A stretch of 64,000 bases of DNA. It comes from CAIXSE01 sp040769125 (GTDB lineage Bacteria > Actinomycetota > Thermoleophilia > UBA2241). Shown in pieces: positions 52,348 to 59,958 of this stretch (its first letter is position 1; each line of letters opens with the position of its first letter). The notes below the pieces were generated by a model. It saw only the letters and a program-made list of their open reading frames with translations, did no database searches and was not told the origin of the DNA. The translations under genes were made by a program, and so were the position numbers. The stretch is from the NCBI GenBank assembly GCA_040769125.1, contig JAXGLO010000001.1, forward strand, positions 930,001-994,000, written 5' to 3'.

Positions 52348-53349
52348 ATGGAGCCGGATGGCGTAGCCGGTCCGGCTCTGCTCTACCTCTCACGCGCGGA
52401 TCTCCTCTCGCTAGGCATCGGCATGGCCGAGGTCATGCAGGCGGTCGAGGCCGGCTGCCGCGCCCGGGGGCTGGGTGAGACGGTCATGCCCCCCAAGCTC
52501 ACTCTGCGCGGCGAGGACGACGGGTTCTCGCAGGTGATGCCCGCATCGCTCCCCGGTCTGCGGGGCCTCGGGATGAAGTGGGTCACCCTCGCCCCGGCGA
52601 ACGTGGGCCGAGGGCTGCCGTTGATCCACGGGCTGGTTTTCCTTAGTGACGCGGAGACGGGTGTGCCGTGCGCCGTGATGGACGGGGGCGTCGTCACGGC
52701 GTGGCGCACGGGCGCCAGCGTCGGCGTGGCGGCCCGCCACCTGGCGTCGCCGGCGACGGCGTGCGCCGGTCTCCTCGGCTGCGGCGTGCAGGGGCGCGCC
52801 GCGGTCCGGGCGCTCGCGGCGGCTCTGCCGGCGCTCCGCACGCTCCGCTGCTTCGATGTTCATCCGGCCGCGGCGCGGTCATTGGCCGCCGAGATCGGCG
52901 CTGAGCTGCCGCTCCTGGAGGTCGTGGCCTGCGGCGCGCCGCGGGACGTTGTGGCTGGCGCCGGCGTGGTGGTCAGCGCCATCACCATGGTGGAAGGGGT
53001 CGCGCCGCCCCTCGGCGCCGGGCTCCTCGAGCCCGGCGCCCTTGCGGTGGCCCTCGATTACGACGCCGCCTGGACGGCCGCGGCCATGGCCGAGTGCGAC
53101 CGGTTCTTCTGCGACGACTCGGAGCAGGTGCTGGCCACCAGAGCCACTGGAGTGAGGCTGGCCGGCATCCCGTCCCGCATCGCCGGCGACCTCGGCGAGC
53201 TGGCCGCGGGCAGGGTCGCCGGGCGGCGAGACGACGATGAGCGCCTCTTCTGCATGAATCTCGGGATGGCGATCGAGGACGTGGTGACCGCTCAACTGGC
53301 GCTCGCCCGGGCGCGCGAGGCCGGCGTTGGCCGCGAGCTGCCCCTCTAG
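52348..53349 (+). CDS. Ornithine cyclodeaminase / mu-crystallin family oxidoreductase
   Basis: A 333-residue NAD(P)-binding protein. The family signature is GLGMKWVTLAPANVGRGLPL with the substrate Lys, followed by HGLVFLSDAETG, MDGGVVTAWRTGASVGVAARHLA and the nucleotide-binding LLGCGVQGRAAVRAL. Members include ornithine cyclodeaminase, alanine dehydrogenase and ketimine reductase; the exact substrate cannot be told. ATG at 52348 is chosen because GGAGG (52335-52339) lies 8 nt before it; several upstream ATG codons lack this. Its TAG stop (53347-53349) lies inside the 8-bp target duplication of the following insertion sequence, which starts 2 nt later. Confidence 0.85.
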   Translation: MEPDGVAGPALLYLSRADLLSLGIGMAEVMQAVEAGCRARGLGETVMPPKLTLRGEDDGFSQVMPASLPGLRGLGMKWVTLAPANVGRGLPLIHGLVFLSDAETGVPCAVMDGGVVTAWRTGASVGVAARHLASPATACAGLLGCGVQGRAAVRALAAALPALRTLRCFDVHPAAARSLAAEIGAELPLLEVVACGAPRDVVAGAGVVVSAITMVEGVAPPLGAGLLEPGALAVALDYDAAWTAAAMAECDRFFCDDSEQVLATRATGVRLAGIPSRIAGDLGELAAGRVAGRRDDDERLFCMNLGMAIEDVVTAQLALARAREAGVGRELPL

Positions 53350-53351
53350 CC
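53344..53351. repeat. Left target-site duplication CTCTAGCC
   Basis: Identical 8-bp copies flank the element, here and at 54484-54491. This copy includes the stop codon of the OCD-family gene. Confidence 0.85.
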
Positions 53352-54483
53352 TGTCCTATCCCCGAGTAGTACCGACACTCGGAAGTCTCTTGTCTCACTG
53401 AGGTGGGGCGACGCATCCTTCTCTGCAAGGACTGTCCAGGTTCTCGCAGAAGGAGCGTCGCCCCATGACCGATGATGATGTGCTTTTCGCCTGCCGTCTA
53501 CGTGTGCTCGCCAGCGCGCGGGAGCTCGGCAGCGTTGCCGCCGGCCTGCCGCCTGCACGGCATCCACCGTTCGACCTTCTACCGCTGGAGGAACCAGGCC
53601 GAGCGCTTCGGGGCCGAGATCCTCAGGCCCCGCGAGCGCCGCCGCCCGCAGATGCCGAACGCGATCCCGGTGCTCGTCGAGCAGCGCATCATCGCCTTCG
53701 CCCTGGGCGCTCCCGACTCCGGTCCGGCGCGCATCGCCGCCGAGCTCGCGAGGGAGAAGCACGGCGGCCTCAGGGTCTCGGCGAACGGCGTCTGGCGCGT
53801 GCTGCGCCGCCACGGCATCCACACCAGGGCGCTACGCAACGGGCTGCTCGCCGGCTACGCATCGCCGCCGGAGCCGGCGCGCGAACCCGAGCCCGAGCGC
53901 CACATCGCCGTCGATCACCCCGGCGAGCTTCTGCCGATGGACTGCTTCTGCATCGGCCGCCTGGCCGGCACCAAGGGCGTCGTCTGGCAGTACACGGCGA
54001 TCGACGCCGCCTCCGCCTTCTGCTGGGCCGAGCTGCACGTGACGCCGAGAAACCCCGACGTGCGCTTCGCCAGCCGGCTCGCTCACCGCGTCGCCGGCGA
54101 CCTGCGCGAGGCGGGCTGGGAGCTCGAGCGCGTCTCGACCGACAACGGTTCGGAGTTCCACAACCACGTCTTCGACGAGAGCCTCGCGAGGCTCGGCGCC
54201 AGGCACACCCCGATCAGCCCCGGCCGGCCACAGTCGAACGGCTTCGTCGAACGTGTGCAGCGCACCATCTTAGAGGAGTGCTGGAAGCCCTCCTTCGCCC
54301 GCTACCTGGTACCCAAGTACATGGGCCTGCGCCGCGAGCTGGTGCGCTACCTCGAGCTCGACAACCACGACCGGGCGCACAACGGGCGCCTGACCCGTGG
54401 CCGAACGCCCGCCGAGGTGCTCGGTGCCGCTAAGATGTTCCGCTAGCAGAGCGGATGTGTCGCTACATCTTGGGGTCGGTACA
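53352..54483 (+). mobile_element. IS481-type insertion sequence, complete ends
   Basis: A 1132-bp element with 27-bp imperfect terminal inverted repeats (53352-53378 and 54457-54483, 19 of 27 matching, both starting TGT and sharing GACAC at the inner end). It encodes one DDE transposase on the plus strand and is flanked by the 8-bp duplication CTCTAGCC. It is a recent insertion, judging from the intact duplication, though its transposase carries a frameshift. Family assignment rests on the transposase. Confidence 0.85.
53465..54446 (+). pseudogene. IS481-type transposase with a single-base frameshift
   Basis: The start MTDDDVLFACRLRVLASARE continues with LGSVAA at the 5' end, then the frame must shift by one extra base near 53540-53544 to enter CRLHGIHRSTFYRWRN and the rest of the protein. 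The downstream frame is intact to 54446. It has a helix-turn-helix region, then an rve integrase core with Asp in PMDCFCIG, STDNGSEF and the Glu in NGFVERVQ. There is no slippery heptamer at the shift, so programmed frameshifting is unlikely. Either the gene is inactive or the base is a sequence error. Confidence 0.8.
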
Positions 54484-54491
54484 CTCTAGCC
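54484..54491. repeat. Right target-site duplication CTCTAGCC
   Basis: Second copy of the 8-bp duplication made by the IS481-type element. Confidence 0.85.
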
Positions 54492-54517
54492 TGCAAGAGT
54501 CGCCCAACGGCCCTACA

Positions 54518-54545
54518 TTGACACCTCTAGAGGGGGGCATAGCAT
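54518..54545 (+). promoter_or_regulatory. Candidate promoter of the exported-protein/ABC operon
   Basis: TTGACA (54518-54523), 16-nt spacer, TAGCAT (54540-54545). The leader to the ATG at 54729 would be about 175 nt. Confidence 0.45.
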
Positions 54546-54728
54546 GGCATCGTTCGAGTGAGCGGACGAGGGGGTTCTTGTTGCGACAGCGCCTCGGACT
54601 TGAGGGGGTGAGCAAAGCCTTGCAGTGATACCCTCCGTGGGCTTCCGCGCGGCTACGGGCCGCCCATGGAGGCTACTCGGCCCCCCGAACTCGAATCGGG
54701 CAGGGCCGACGGAAAGGGGGAATGCAGT

Positions 54729-55136
54729 ATGTGGGGTCTTCAGCGAAATCGGCCAGCCAGGATCTTGCTTGTCGCGGGAGTCGTTGTGGTCTTCGCGATC
54801 TTGGTGGTGGCCGCCTACGGGGGCAGCCGCAACTGGAGCGTGAACTTCGCATCGAAAGTCACCTGCCAGAACTACTCCGCGACGCAGACCGGCACCCACC
54901 GCGTGTTTGCCCACATTCACAACAACGGGAGCCAGTGGAATACCTTTGATATCCAGCTCGTTCGCGTGAGGAACAACTGGCCCGACGTCTTCTACAACCG
55001 CTACACGAAGAACTGCAACGTGAACACCAACAGCTACTGGTACAGCATGCCCACAGGTACCTTCCATTGGGACATGTACAAGCCCAGCGGAGGCCCGAAC
55101 TACACGGGCAGTGGAACGAACTACTGGCCTGGGTGA
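54729..55136 (+). CDS. Exported or membrane-anchored two-cysteine protein, unknown family
   Basis: I do not recognise this 135-residue protein. It has a basic start (LQRNRPAR), one hydrophobic segment at about 12-30 and a polar C-terminal domain unusually rich in Asn, Trp, Tyr, Thr and Ser, so it is probably secreted or displayed outside. Only two cysteines occur, Cys46 and Cys96, both outside the membrane part, suggesting one disulfide. Codon use is less GC-extreme than in the backbone. An ABC transporter pair follows on the same strand 90 bp later, and IS elements flank the set. A secreted antimicrobial or surface protein with its own transporter is a hypothesis. The ATG at 54729 lies after GGGGGAA. 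Confidence 0.7.
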   Translation: MWGLQRNRPARILLVAGVVVVFAILVVAAYGGSRNWSVNFASKVTCQNYSATQTGTHRVFAHIHNNGSQWNTFDIQLVRVRNNWPDVFYNRYTKNCNVNTNSYWYSMPTGTFHWDMYKPSGGPNYTGSGTNYWPG

Positions 55137-55225
55137 TCCGAGGCAAACAGCCCAGGCTAGGGGCGTCGACCGAAGCGGCGGGCGCGCGGCTCGCCGCTTC
55201 TGTATGCTTGCCGACAGGAAACGCG

Positions 55226-56113
55226 ATGCAGGCAATGCAATGCAGCCACCTCACGAAACGCTTCGGCGACAAGGTCGCCGTAGACGACCTGTCGCTGTCC
55301 GTGGCCTGCGGCGAGATCTTCGGTCTTCTTGGCCCGAACGGTGCTGGGAAGACGACGACCTTCCGTCTGCTGCTGGGCCTCAGCCGCCCGGATCAGGGCG
55401 ACGTGACCTTGCTTGGTTCCCCCGGTCCACCGTCGCGCGGGGTCTTGGCGCGCATTGGCGCGGTCATCGAGGAACCGGCCTTCTACCCGTGGATGACGGG
55501 CGAGGGCTTCCTGTCGACCGTCGGCGAGACCGTCGTTCGGGCGAGCAGCGCGGCGCGCATCCATGGGCTGCTCAAGGAGGTTGGCCTGGGGGACGTCGGG
55601 CGTAAGCGCATCCGCAGCTACTCGCAGGGCATGCGTCAACGCCTCGCACTGGCCGCGGCCCTGCTTCGGGAGCCGGAGTTGCTCGTCCTCGACGAGCCGA
55701 TGAACGGACTCGATCCCGCCGGCATGGGCTGGCTTAGGGAGTTGCTCGCCGGGCTCGCGGAGAAAGGCACGACGATCATCTTCTCGAGTCATCAGCTCGG
55801 TGAGGTGGAGCGCCTCTGCCAGCGGGTCGCCATCATCGATCACGGCCGCCTCGTGGACCTGGTGTCCATTGAGGAGATCGGCGCGACGAGCGAGCGCGTC
55901 CGTGTGACCGTCGCCCCCAGCAGTCGCGCCGCAGCCTTCGCGGCCCTCGCCGATCATGATCCGTCCGAGGATGACGGCGACCTCCTGGTCAGCGGCGTCT
56001 CGGTCCCGCAGGTGATCGCCACGCTCGCCGGCATCGGTGTCTATCCCGAGTCGGTGGAGAAGGAGACGACCTCACTCGAGGAGCGTTTCTTCGCCGTGAC
56101 GGGGCATGGCTGA
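55226..56113 (+). CDS. ABC transporter ATPase, antibiotic/bacteriocin-resistance (BcrA-like) group
   Basis: A 295-residue ATPase of the ABC-2 drug/lantibiotic-export type. It shows LTKRFGDKVAVDDLSLSV, Walker A GPNGAGKTT, IGAVIEEPAFYPWMTG as in BcrA-type proteins, signature YSQGMRQRL, Walker B LLVLDEPMNGLDP, and FSSHQLGEVERL. The C-terminal 75 residues form the regulatory tail of this group. ATG at 55226 has CAGGAAA ahead; ATG at 55235 is close by. It overlaps the permease start by 8 nt, so the two subunits are coupled. Such transporters export or remove peptides and lipid-targeting antibiotics. Confidence 0.87.
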   Translation: MQAMQCSHLTKRFGDKVAVDDLSLSVACGEIFGLLGPNGAGKTTTFRLLLGLSRPDQGDVTLLGSPGPPSRGVLARIGAVIEEPAFYPWMTGEGFLSTVGETVVRASSAARIHGLLKEVGLGDVGRKRIRSYSQGMRQRLALAAALLREPELLVLDEPMNGLDPAGMGWLRELLAGLAEKGTTIIFSSHQLGEVERLCQRVAIIDHGRLVDLVSIEEIGATSERVRVTVAPSSRAAAFAALADHDPSEDDGDLLVSGVSVPQVIATLAGIGVYPESVEKETTSLEERFFAVTGHG

Positions 56114-57080
56114 GGTGGGCGGCTTCTGCGCCGAGCTGCGCAAGCTGTGGCGCCCGCTGCTGCTGTGGCTCACCCTCGGCACGGTCGCGCTGGCGGCGCT
56201 GTTCGCGGCCATGAGCCAGGAGCCCGACCATAGCTACATCGGCAACCTCCGCCAGGGCGAAGCCGACCTGCACGCCCAGCCGCCCAGTGCATCCGATCTC
56301 GGTGTCCCACCGGGACCAAAGTACGACAAGGCGCTGGCCGAGATGTACCGCGACGCCCACCGCCAGACGCAGGACGCTCTCGCTCAAGGCGTCGTTGTCG
56401 GCGCGACCCAGCATCCCGCCGGGGCGCTCGGTCTGGCGGCACGCCTGATGGCATCGACTCTCGGCGCCTTGGTCATGTTCATCATCGCGGGAGCCCACAC
56501 CGGCGGGGAATGGACGTTGCGGACCCTCAAGGACGTCCTGGCACGCGACCCACGACGCTACCGCTTCGTACTGCTCAAGATCGGCTCCCTGTGGGCGGCG
56601 GGCCTCTGGCTCGTCCTCTGCGCCTGGCTTGGCCTCGTCCTCATGGGACTCGTGACGCGCCATGTCTGGCCGCTGCCGCAGCCGTCTTCGCAAGCGGCGA
56701 CCTGGCTCTGGGCCGGCCGACAAGTGCTTCGCGCCCTGCCGGTCCTATTGCTGTTCGCGACCGTGGGTGTCTGTCTCAGCGTCCTCGTTCGCAACCCGCT
56801 GGGCGCGCTGTTCGGAGGGCTGATCCTGATCGTCGCCTGCGGCTTCGCCTCGCGGTTCGATGCGATCGAACGAGCAGTTCCCGTGGTGTGGGTCGGTACC
56901 TGGATGCGATTCAGCGCGGCCAGCGCCCCCCAGTCGTATCTGCTCGACCACCCCTTCTCGGCGAACGAGTCGGTGCTCATCGGCGCGCTACCATCCCTCG
57001 TTGCGATTGCCTTTCTGATCGTCGCCGTCACCGCAGCGTCGGTCGCGGCCATGAAGCTGCGACGTGACATCCTCCTGTAG
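56106..57080 (+). CDS. ABC-2 type permease
   Basis: The 324-residue membrane partner of the preceding ATPase. It has one hydrophobic segment near 17-36, a large extracellular loop of about 85 residues, then five further segments (about 115-135, 155-182, 200-225, 228-245 and 285-310). The topology matches permeases of BcrB/EcsB-like antibiotic-resistance transporters. Sequence conservation outside the hydrophobic parts is low, so function is inferred from the ATPase and the overlap of 8 nt. The short hairpin after the stop is a likely end of the operon. What it transports is unknown. Confidence 0.8.
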   Translation: MAEVGGFCAELRKLWRPLLLWLTLGTVALAALFAAMSQEPDHSYIGNLRQGEADLHAQPPSASDLGVPPGPKYDKALAEMYRDAHRQTQDALAQGVVVGATQHPAGALGLAARLMASTLGALVMFIIAGAHTGGEWTLRTLKDVLARDPRRYRFVLLKIGSLWAAGLWLVLCAWLGLVLMGLVTRHVWPLPQPSSQAATWLWAGRQVLRALPVLLLFATVGVCLSVLVRNPLGALFGGLILIVACGFASRFDAIERAVPVVWVGTWMRFSAASAPQSYLLDHPFSANESVLIGALPSLVAIAFLIVAVTAASVAAMKLRRDILL

Positions 57081-57082
57081 AC

Positions 57083-57115
57083 GCCCCCGGGATCCTTCAG
57101 TCTACGAACGGGGGC
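57083..57115 (+). terminator. Hairpin after the ABC operon
   Basis: A 7-bp stem GCCCCCG (57083-57089) with CGGGGGC (57109-57115) and a 19-nt loop, directly after the permease stop. Weak as a terminator. Confidence 0.4.
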
Positions 57116-57183
57116 CAACTCCCCCCGCCGCGGCCAACTACACGCGGAGGCGGGTCGTCCCCAGTCCTACCGCCTGCGGGCGG

Positions 57184-57948
57184 CTAGTGTCCTGAGTCAG
57201 AGATCCGCTCGCAATAGGCAGCGAGGCTCTCGAGGATCTGATCGGCCGTCTTGCGCCAGACGAAGGGCTTCGGGTTGTCGTTCCAGAGCCGGATCCAGGT
57301 GCGGATCGAGGCCACCAGCTCCTTGACGGAGCGATGCGTTGCGCGCCGCAGATGTCGTCGCGTGAGCTCGGCGAACCAGCGCTCGACCAGGTTCAGCCAG
57401 GAGCTGTAGGTCGGGGTGAAGTGGAAGGTGAAGCGGGGATGGCGAAGGAGCCAGCGGTGAACGGCGGGGGTCTTGTGCGTCGAGGAGTTATCGACGACGA
57501 CGTGCACGTCGAGCCCCTCGGGCACGCTCTCGTCGATCAGCGAGAGGAAGCGGCGGAACTCCTCGCTTCTATGGCGGGCGGTCAGGTCGCTGATCACGCA
57601 CCCCGAGGCGACGTTCAGGGCGGCGTAGAGGTTGGTAGTGCCGAAGCGGCGGTAAGTCGTGGGTGCGCCGCTCCGGGACGCCCGGCAGAATGGGCAGGAT
57701 GGGCGCGGTGCGATCGAGGGCCTGTACCTGGGTCTTCTCGTCGACGCAGAGGACGACCGCCGCCTCCGGCGGGTTCAGGTAGAGGCCCACGATATCCCTG
57801 ACTTTGTCGATGAACTGCGGGTCGGGGGAGAGCTTGAAGCTCTCGGTGAGGTGGGGCCTCAGGCCGAAGGCGCGCCAGATCCGCGAGACCGCCGTCTGGC
57901 TCATGCCGGTGGCCGCGGCCATGGAGCGGGTTGACCAGTGTGTGGCGG
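57184..57948 (-). pseudogene. Truncated and frameshifted IS630-type transposase
   Basis: Reads HWSTRSMAAATGMSQTAVSR, a helix-turn-helix, then the first catalytic Asp in CVDEKTQVQALDR. A single extra base near 57654 shifts the frame; the second part continues ISDLTARHRSEEF with the later acidic residues in VDNSSTHKTPAV and LVERWF. The N-terminal 100 or so residues of the family are absent. Non-functional as it stands. Confidence 0.75.
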
Positions 57949-57950
57949 CT
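57184..57950 (-). mobile_element. IS630-type element remnant, 5'-truncated
   Basis: Carries the C-terminal two-thirds of an IS630-family transposase on the minus strand. The 5' part is missing; at about 57950 the sequence changes abruptly into the IS481 remnant. The sequence beginning TAGTGTCCTGAGTCAGAG at 57185, just inside the gene end, may be its remaining inverted end. Confidence 0.7.
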
Positions 57951-58325
57951 GCCGGCTCGCTCACCGCGTCGCCGGCGACCTGCGTGACGCCGGCTGGGAG
58001 CTCGAGCGCGTCTCGACCGACAACGGTTCGGAGTTCCGCAACCACGTCTTCGACGAGAGCCTCGCGAGGCTCGGCGCCAGGCACACCCCGATTAGCCCCG
58101 GGCGACCGCAGTCGAACGGCTTCGCCTGAGCGTGTGCAGCGCACCATCTTAGAGGAGTGCTGGAAGCCCTCTTTCGCCCGTTACCTGGTACCCAAGTGCA
58201 TGGGCCTGCGCCGCGAGCTGGTGCGCTACCTCGAGCTCTACAACCACGACCGGGCGCACAACGGGCGCCTGACCCGTGGTCGGACGCCCGCCGAGGTGCT
58301 CGGTGCCGCTAAGATGTTCCGCTAG
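57951..58325 (+). pseudogene. IS481-type transposase fragment
   Basis: Encodes the STDNGSEF and C-terminal segments of the transposase. A one-base insertion after QSNGFA gives a TGA and shifts the frame relative to the complete copy. It reads LELYNHDRAHN, where the complete copy has LELDNHD; Tyr is the usual residue in this family, so the complete copy carries a substitution. Confidence 0.75.
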
Positions 58326-58362
58326 CAGAGCGGATGTGTCGCTACATCTTGGGGTCGGTACA
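57951..58362 (+). mobile_element. IS481-type element remnant, 3' part with right end
   Basis: Nearly identical to the last 40% of the complete element at 53352-54483 and in the same orientation. It keeps the right inverted repeat (58336-58362) but lacks the left two-thirds. Confidence 0.8.
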
Positions 58363-58364
58363 GG

Positions 58365-59105
58365 CTAGGCTCGCGGCCGGGGCGGAGAGGTAGGCACCCG
58401 GCTCAGGCGCAGCTTCCAGACGTTCTTCATTGCCTCGATCACGATGTCGTTGCTCATCTTCGACTCACCGACCTTGCGGTCGACGAAGATGATGGGCAGC
58501 TCGGCGACCTTGAAGCCCATCTTGTAGGCGCGGTACGTCATCTCGATCTGGAAGCCGTAGCCCCTGGTGTCGATGTCGTCGAAGTCGATAGCCTCGAGCA
58601 CGGTGCTGCGGAAGCACTTGAAGCCGCCCGTGAGGTCGCGCAGGGGCAGCCCCAGGATCGCCTGCGCGTAGAGGCAGCCGCAGCGGCTGATGATCCTGCG
58701 GGAGAGGCTCCAGTTCTCGACGCCGCCACCCTTGACGTAGCGCGAGCCGAGCACGAGGTCGGCGCCCTGGTCGATGAGCCTCAGGAAGTGAGGCAGGTAG
58801 GTGGCGTCGTGACTGAGGTCGGCGTCCATCTCGAAGATCCGCGTGGCGCCCAGGTCGAGCGCCTGCCGGAAGCCGGCGATGTAGGCCTTCCCGAGGCCCT
58901 CCTTGCCGGCGCGATGCATCACGGAGACGTCGGGTGTCTCGGCGGCGAGCTGATCGGCGAGCTCGCCGGTACCGTCGGGTGAGTTGTCGTCGACGATCAG
59001 CGTGTGGAGCTGGAGTCCGTGGCCGTCCGCCACCTCCCGGATGCGCGCCAGCGCATGGCGCAGGTTCTCGCGTTCGTTGTAGGTGGGGAGGACGATCACA
59101 TTCAT
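58365..59105 (-). CDS. Polyprenol-phosphate mannose synthase-like glycosyltransferase (GT2)
   Basis: Transfers mannose from GDP-mannose to polyprenyl phosphate at the inner membrane face, supplying lipoglycan and protein mannosylation. The 246-residue protein has the Dpm1/Ppm signature VLPTYNERENL at the N-terminus, VDDNSPDGTGELAD, EMDADLSHDATYLP with the DxD metal motif, and LTGGFKCFRSTVLEAID plus RGYGFQIEMTYRA. It lacks the C-terminal membrane domain, as expected for the synthase domain alone. ATG at 59105 fits the family start and a TATACT nearby. Its TAG stop is 2 bp from the IS481 remnant. Other dolichol-phosphate sugar synthases are close alternatives. Confidence 0.88.
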   Translation of the reverse strand: MNVIVLPTYNERENLRHALARIREVADGHGLQLHTLIVDDNSPDGTGELADQLAAETPDVSVMHRAGKEGLGKAYIAGFRQALDLGATRIFEMDADLSHDATYLPHFLRLIDQGADLVLGSRYVKGGGVENWSLSRRIISRCGCLYAQAILGLPLRDLTGGFKCFRSTVLEAIDFDDIDTRGYGFQIEMTYRAYKMGFKVAELPIIFVDRKVGESKMSNDIVIEAMKNVWKLRLSRVPTSPPRPRA

Positions 59106-59114
59106 GATCGGGAG

Positions 59115-59120
59115 AGTATA
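59115..59120 (-). promoter_or_regulatory. -10 TATACT placed for a near-leaderless transcript
   Basis: On the minus strand TATACT (59120-59115) ends 9 nt before the ATG at 59105, so transcription would begin about 3 nt ahead of the start codon. Confidence 0.45.
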
Positions 59121-59309
59121 GCGCCCGCGGGTCAGCTCCGCCGTCCGCGGCCGCACCACGGTTCGCCGAAGGTCGCGTCGATGGGGCGCCGGCGCCGACC
59201 CGGCAGAACGAGATCGCGAGAGCGGCGAGCGTGAGTAAGAAGTATAAGCCTCGACTAGAGGCTGAATGTTGCCCGCCTCGCGCAGGCTCGGAGCCGCTTG
59301 CAGGAGGAC

Positions 59310-59337
59310 TTGCTCTGTCCTTGGAATACTCTATAGA
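59310..59337 (+). promoter_or_regulatory. Promoter of nrdR-nrdJ
   Basis: TTGCTC (59310-59315), 16-nt spacer, TATAGA (59332-59337), overlapping the first NrdR-box-like palindrome. Confidence 0.5.
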
Positions 59338-59373
59338 GTGGTGTCCATTGTTCTAGCAGCACTACATCTTGTG
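59328..59373 (+). promoter_or_regulatory. Pair of NrdR-box-like operators
   Basis: A perfect 12-bp palindrome ACTCTATAGAGT (59328-59339) and the element CACTACATCTTGTG (59360-59373), similar to the known NrdR box (ACACWATATWTWGTGT type). Their centres are 33 bp apart, about three helical turns, as in known NrdR operators. Confidence 0.65.
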
Positions 59374-59387
59374 GTCAGGTGTCCATC

Positions 59388-59915
59388 TTGCGGTGTCCGT
59401 TCTGCAGCAGCGAACAGAGTAAGGTCGTCGACTCGCGGGATTCCGAGGCGGGCGACGCCATCCGGCGTCGCCGTGAGTGTCTCGACTGCGAGCGCCGCTA
59501 CACGACGTACGAGCGCCTTGAAGAGGTGCCTCTGGCGGTCGTCAAGCGCGACGGCGAGGAGGAGCTGTTCTCCCGTCAGAAGCTGCTCAACGGTCTGCTG
59601 CGCGCCACCGAGAAGCGCGGTATCGCGCTCGAGGTGCTCGAGCGGGCCGTCGACGACATCGAGAACGAGTTGCGCCGCGCGCCCGGCAGGCGCGTGACCA
59701 CAGAGATGGTCGGGGAGCGCGCCCTGCGGCATCTGCGCCGCCTCGACAAGGTGGCGTACATCCGGTTCGCGTCGGTGTACCGCCAGTTCGACGGCATCGA
59801 GGAGTTCCAGGAGGAGCTCGCCAGCCTCGAGAGAGCGGGCGACGAGGTGCGTCCTGGCGAAGTACCGCTGCCCGGCCTCGAGGACGAGGCGGGGTGGCTG
59901 GGCCATACAGGTTGA
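59388..59915 (+). CDS. nrdR: Transcriptional repressor NrdR
   Basis: Represses ribonucleotide reductase genes according to ATP/dATP levels. The 175-residue protein has the zinc ribbon RCPFCSS...CLDCERR(Y) with four cysteines, then the ATP-cone (VVKRDGEEELFSRQKLL, RFASVYRQF). TTG at 59388 is taken as the start because the family begins exactly with MRCPFC; GTG at 59379 would add three residues. The C-terminal 25 residues are an acidic/proline tail. It is directly upstream of the class II reductase and behind two NrdR-box-like elements, so it probably autoregulates the pair. Confidence 0.95.
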   Translation: MRCPFCSSEQSKVVDSRDSEAGDAIRRRRECLDCERRYTTYERLEEVPLAVVKRDGEEELFSRQKLLNGLLRATEKRGIALEVLERAVDDIENELRRAPGRRVTTEMVGERALRHLRRLDKVAYIRFASVYRQFDGIEEFQEELASLERAGDEVRPGEVPLPGLEDEAGWLGHTG

Positions 59916-59958
59916 GGCGGACGGTGGTTCGCTGTCGTCAGTAACGGGAGGCAAGGTC

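Noticed and set aside
54484..54728. A possible small peptide gene starting at the ATG near 54544
   Set aside because: It stops after only a few codons and overlaps the candidate promoter; no evidence of translation.
59106..59387. Cobalamin riboswitch ahead of the B12-dependent reductase operon
   Set aside because: No B12-box-like sequence or matching fold was found; the region is explained by promoter and NrdR-box-like elements, plus a 6-bp hairpin at 59247-59263.
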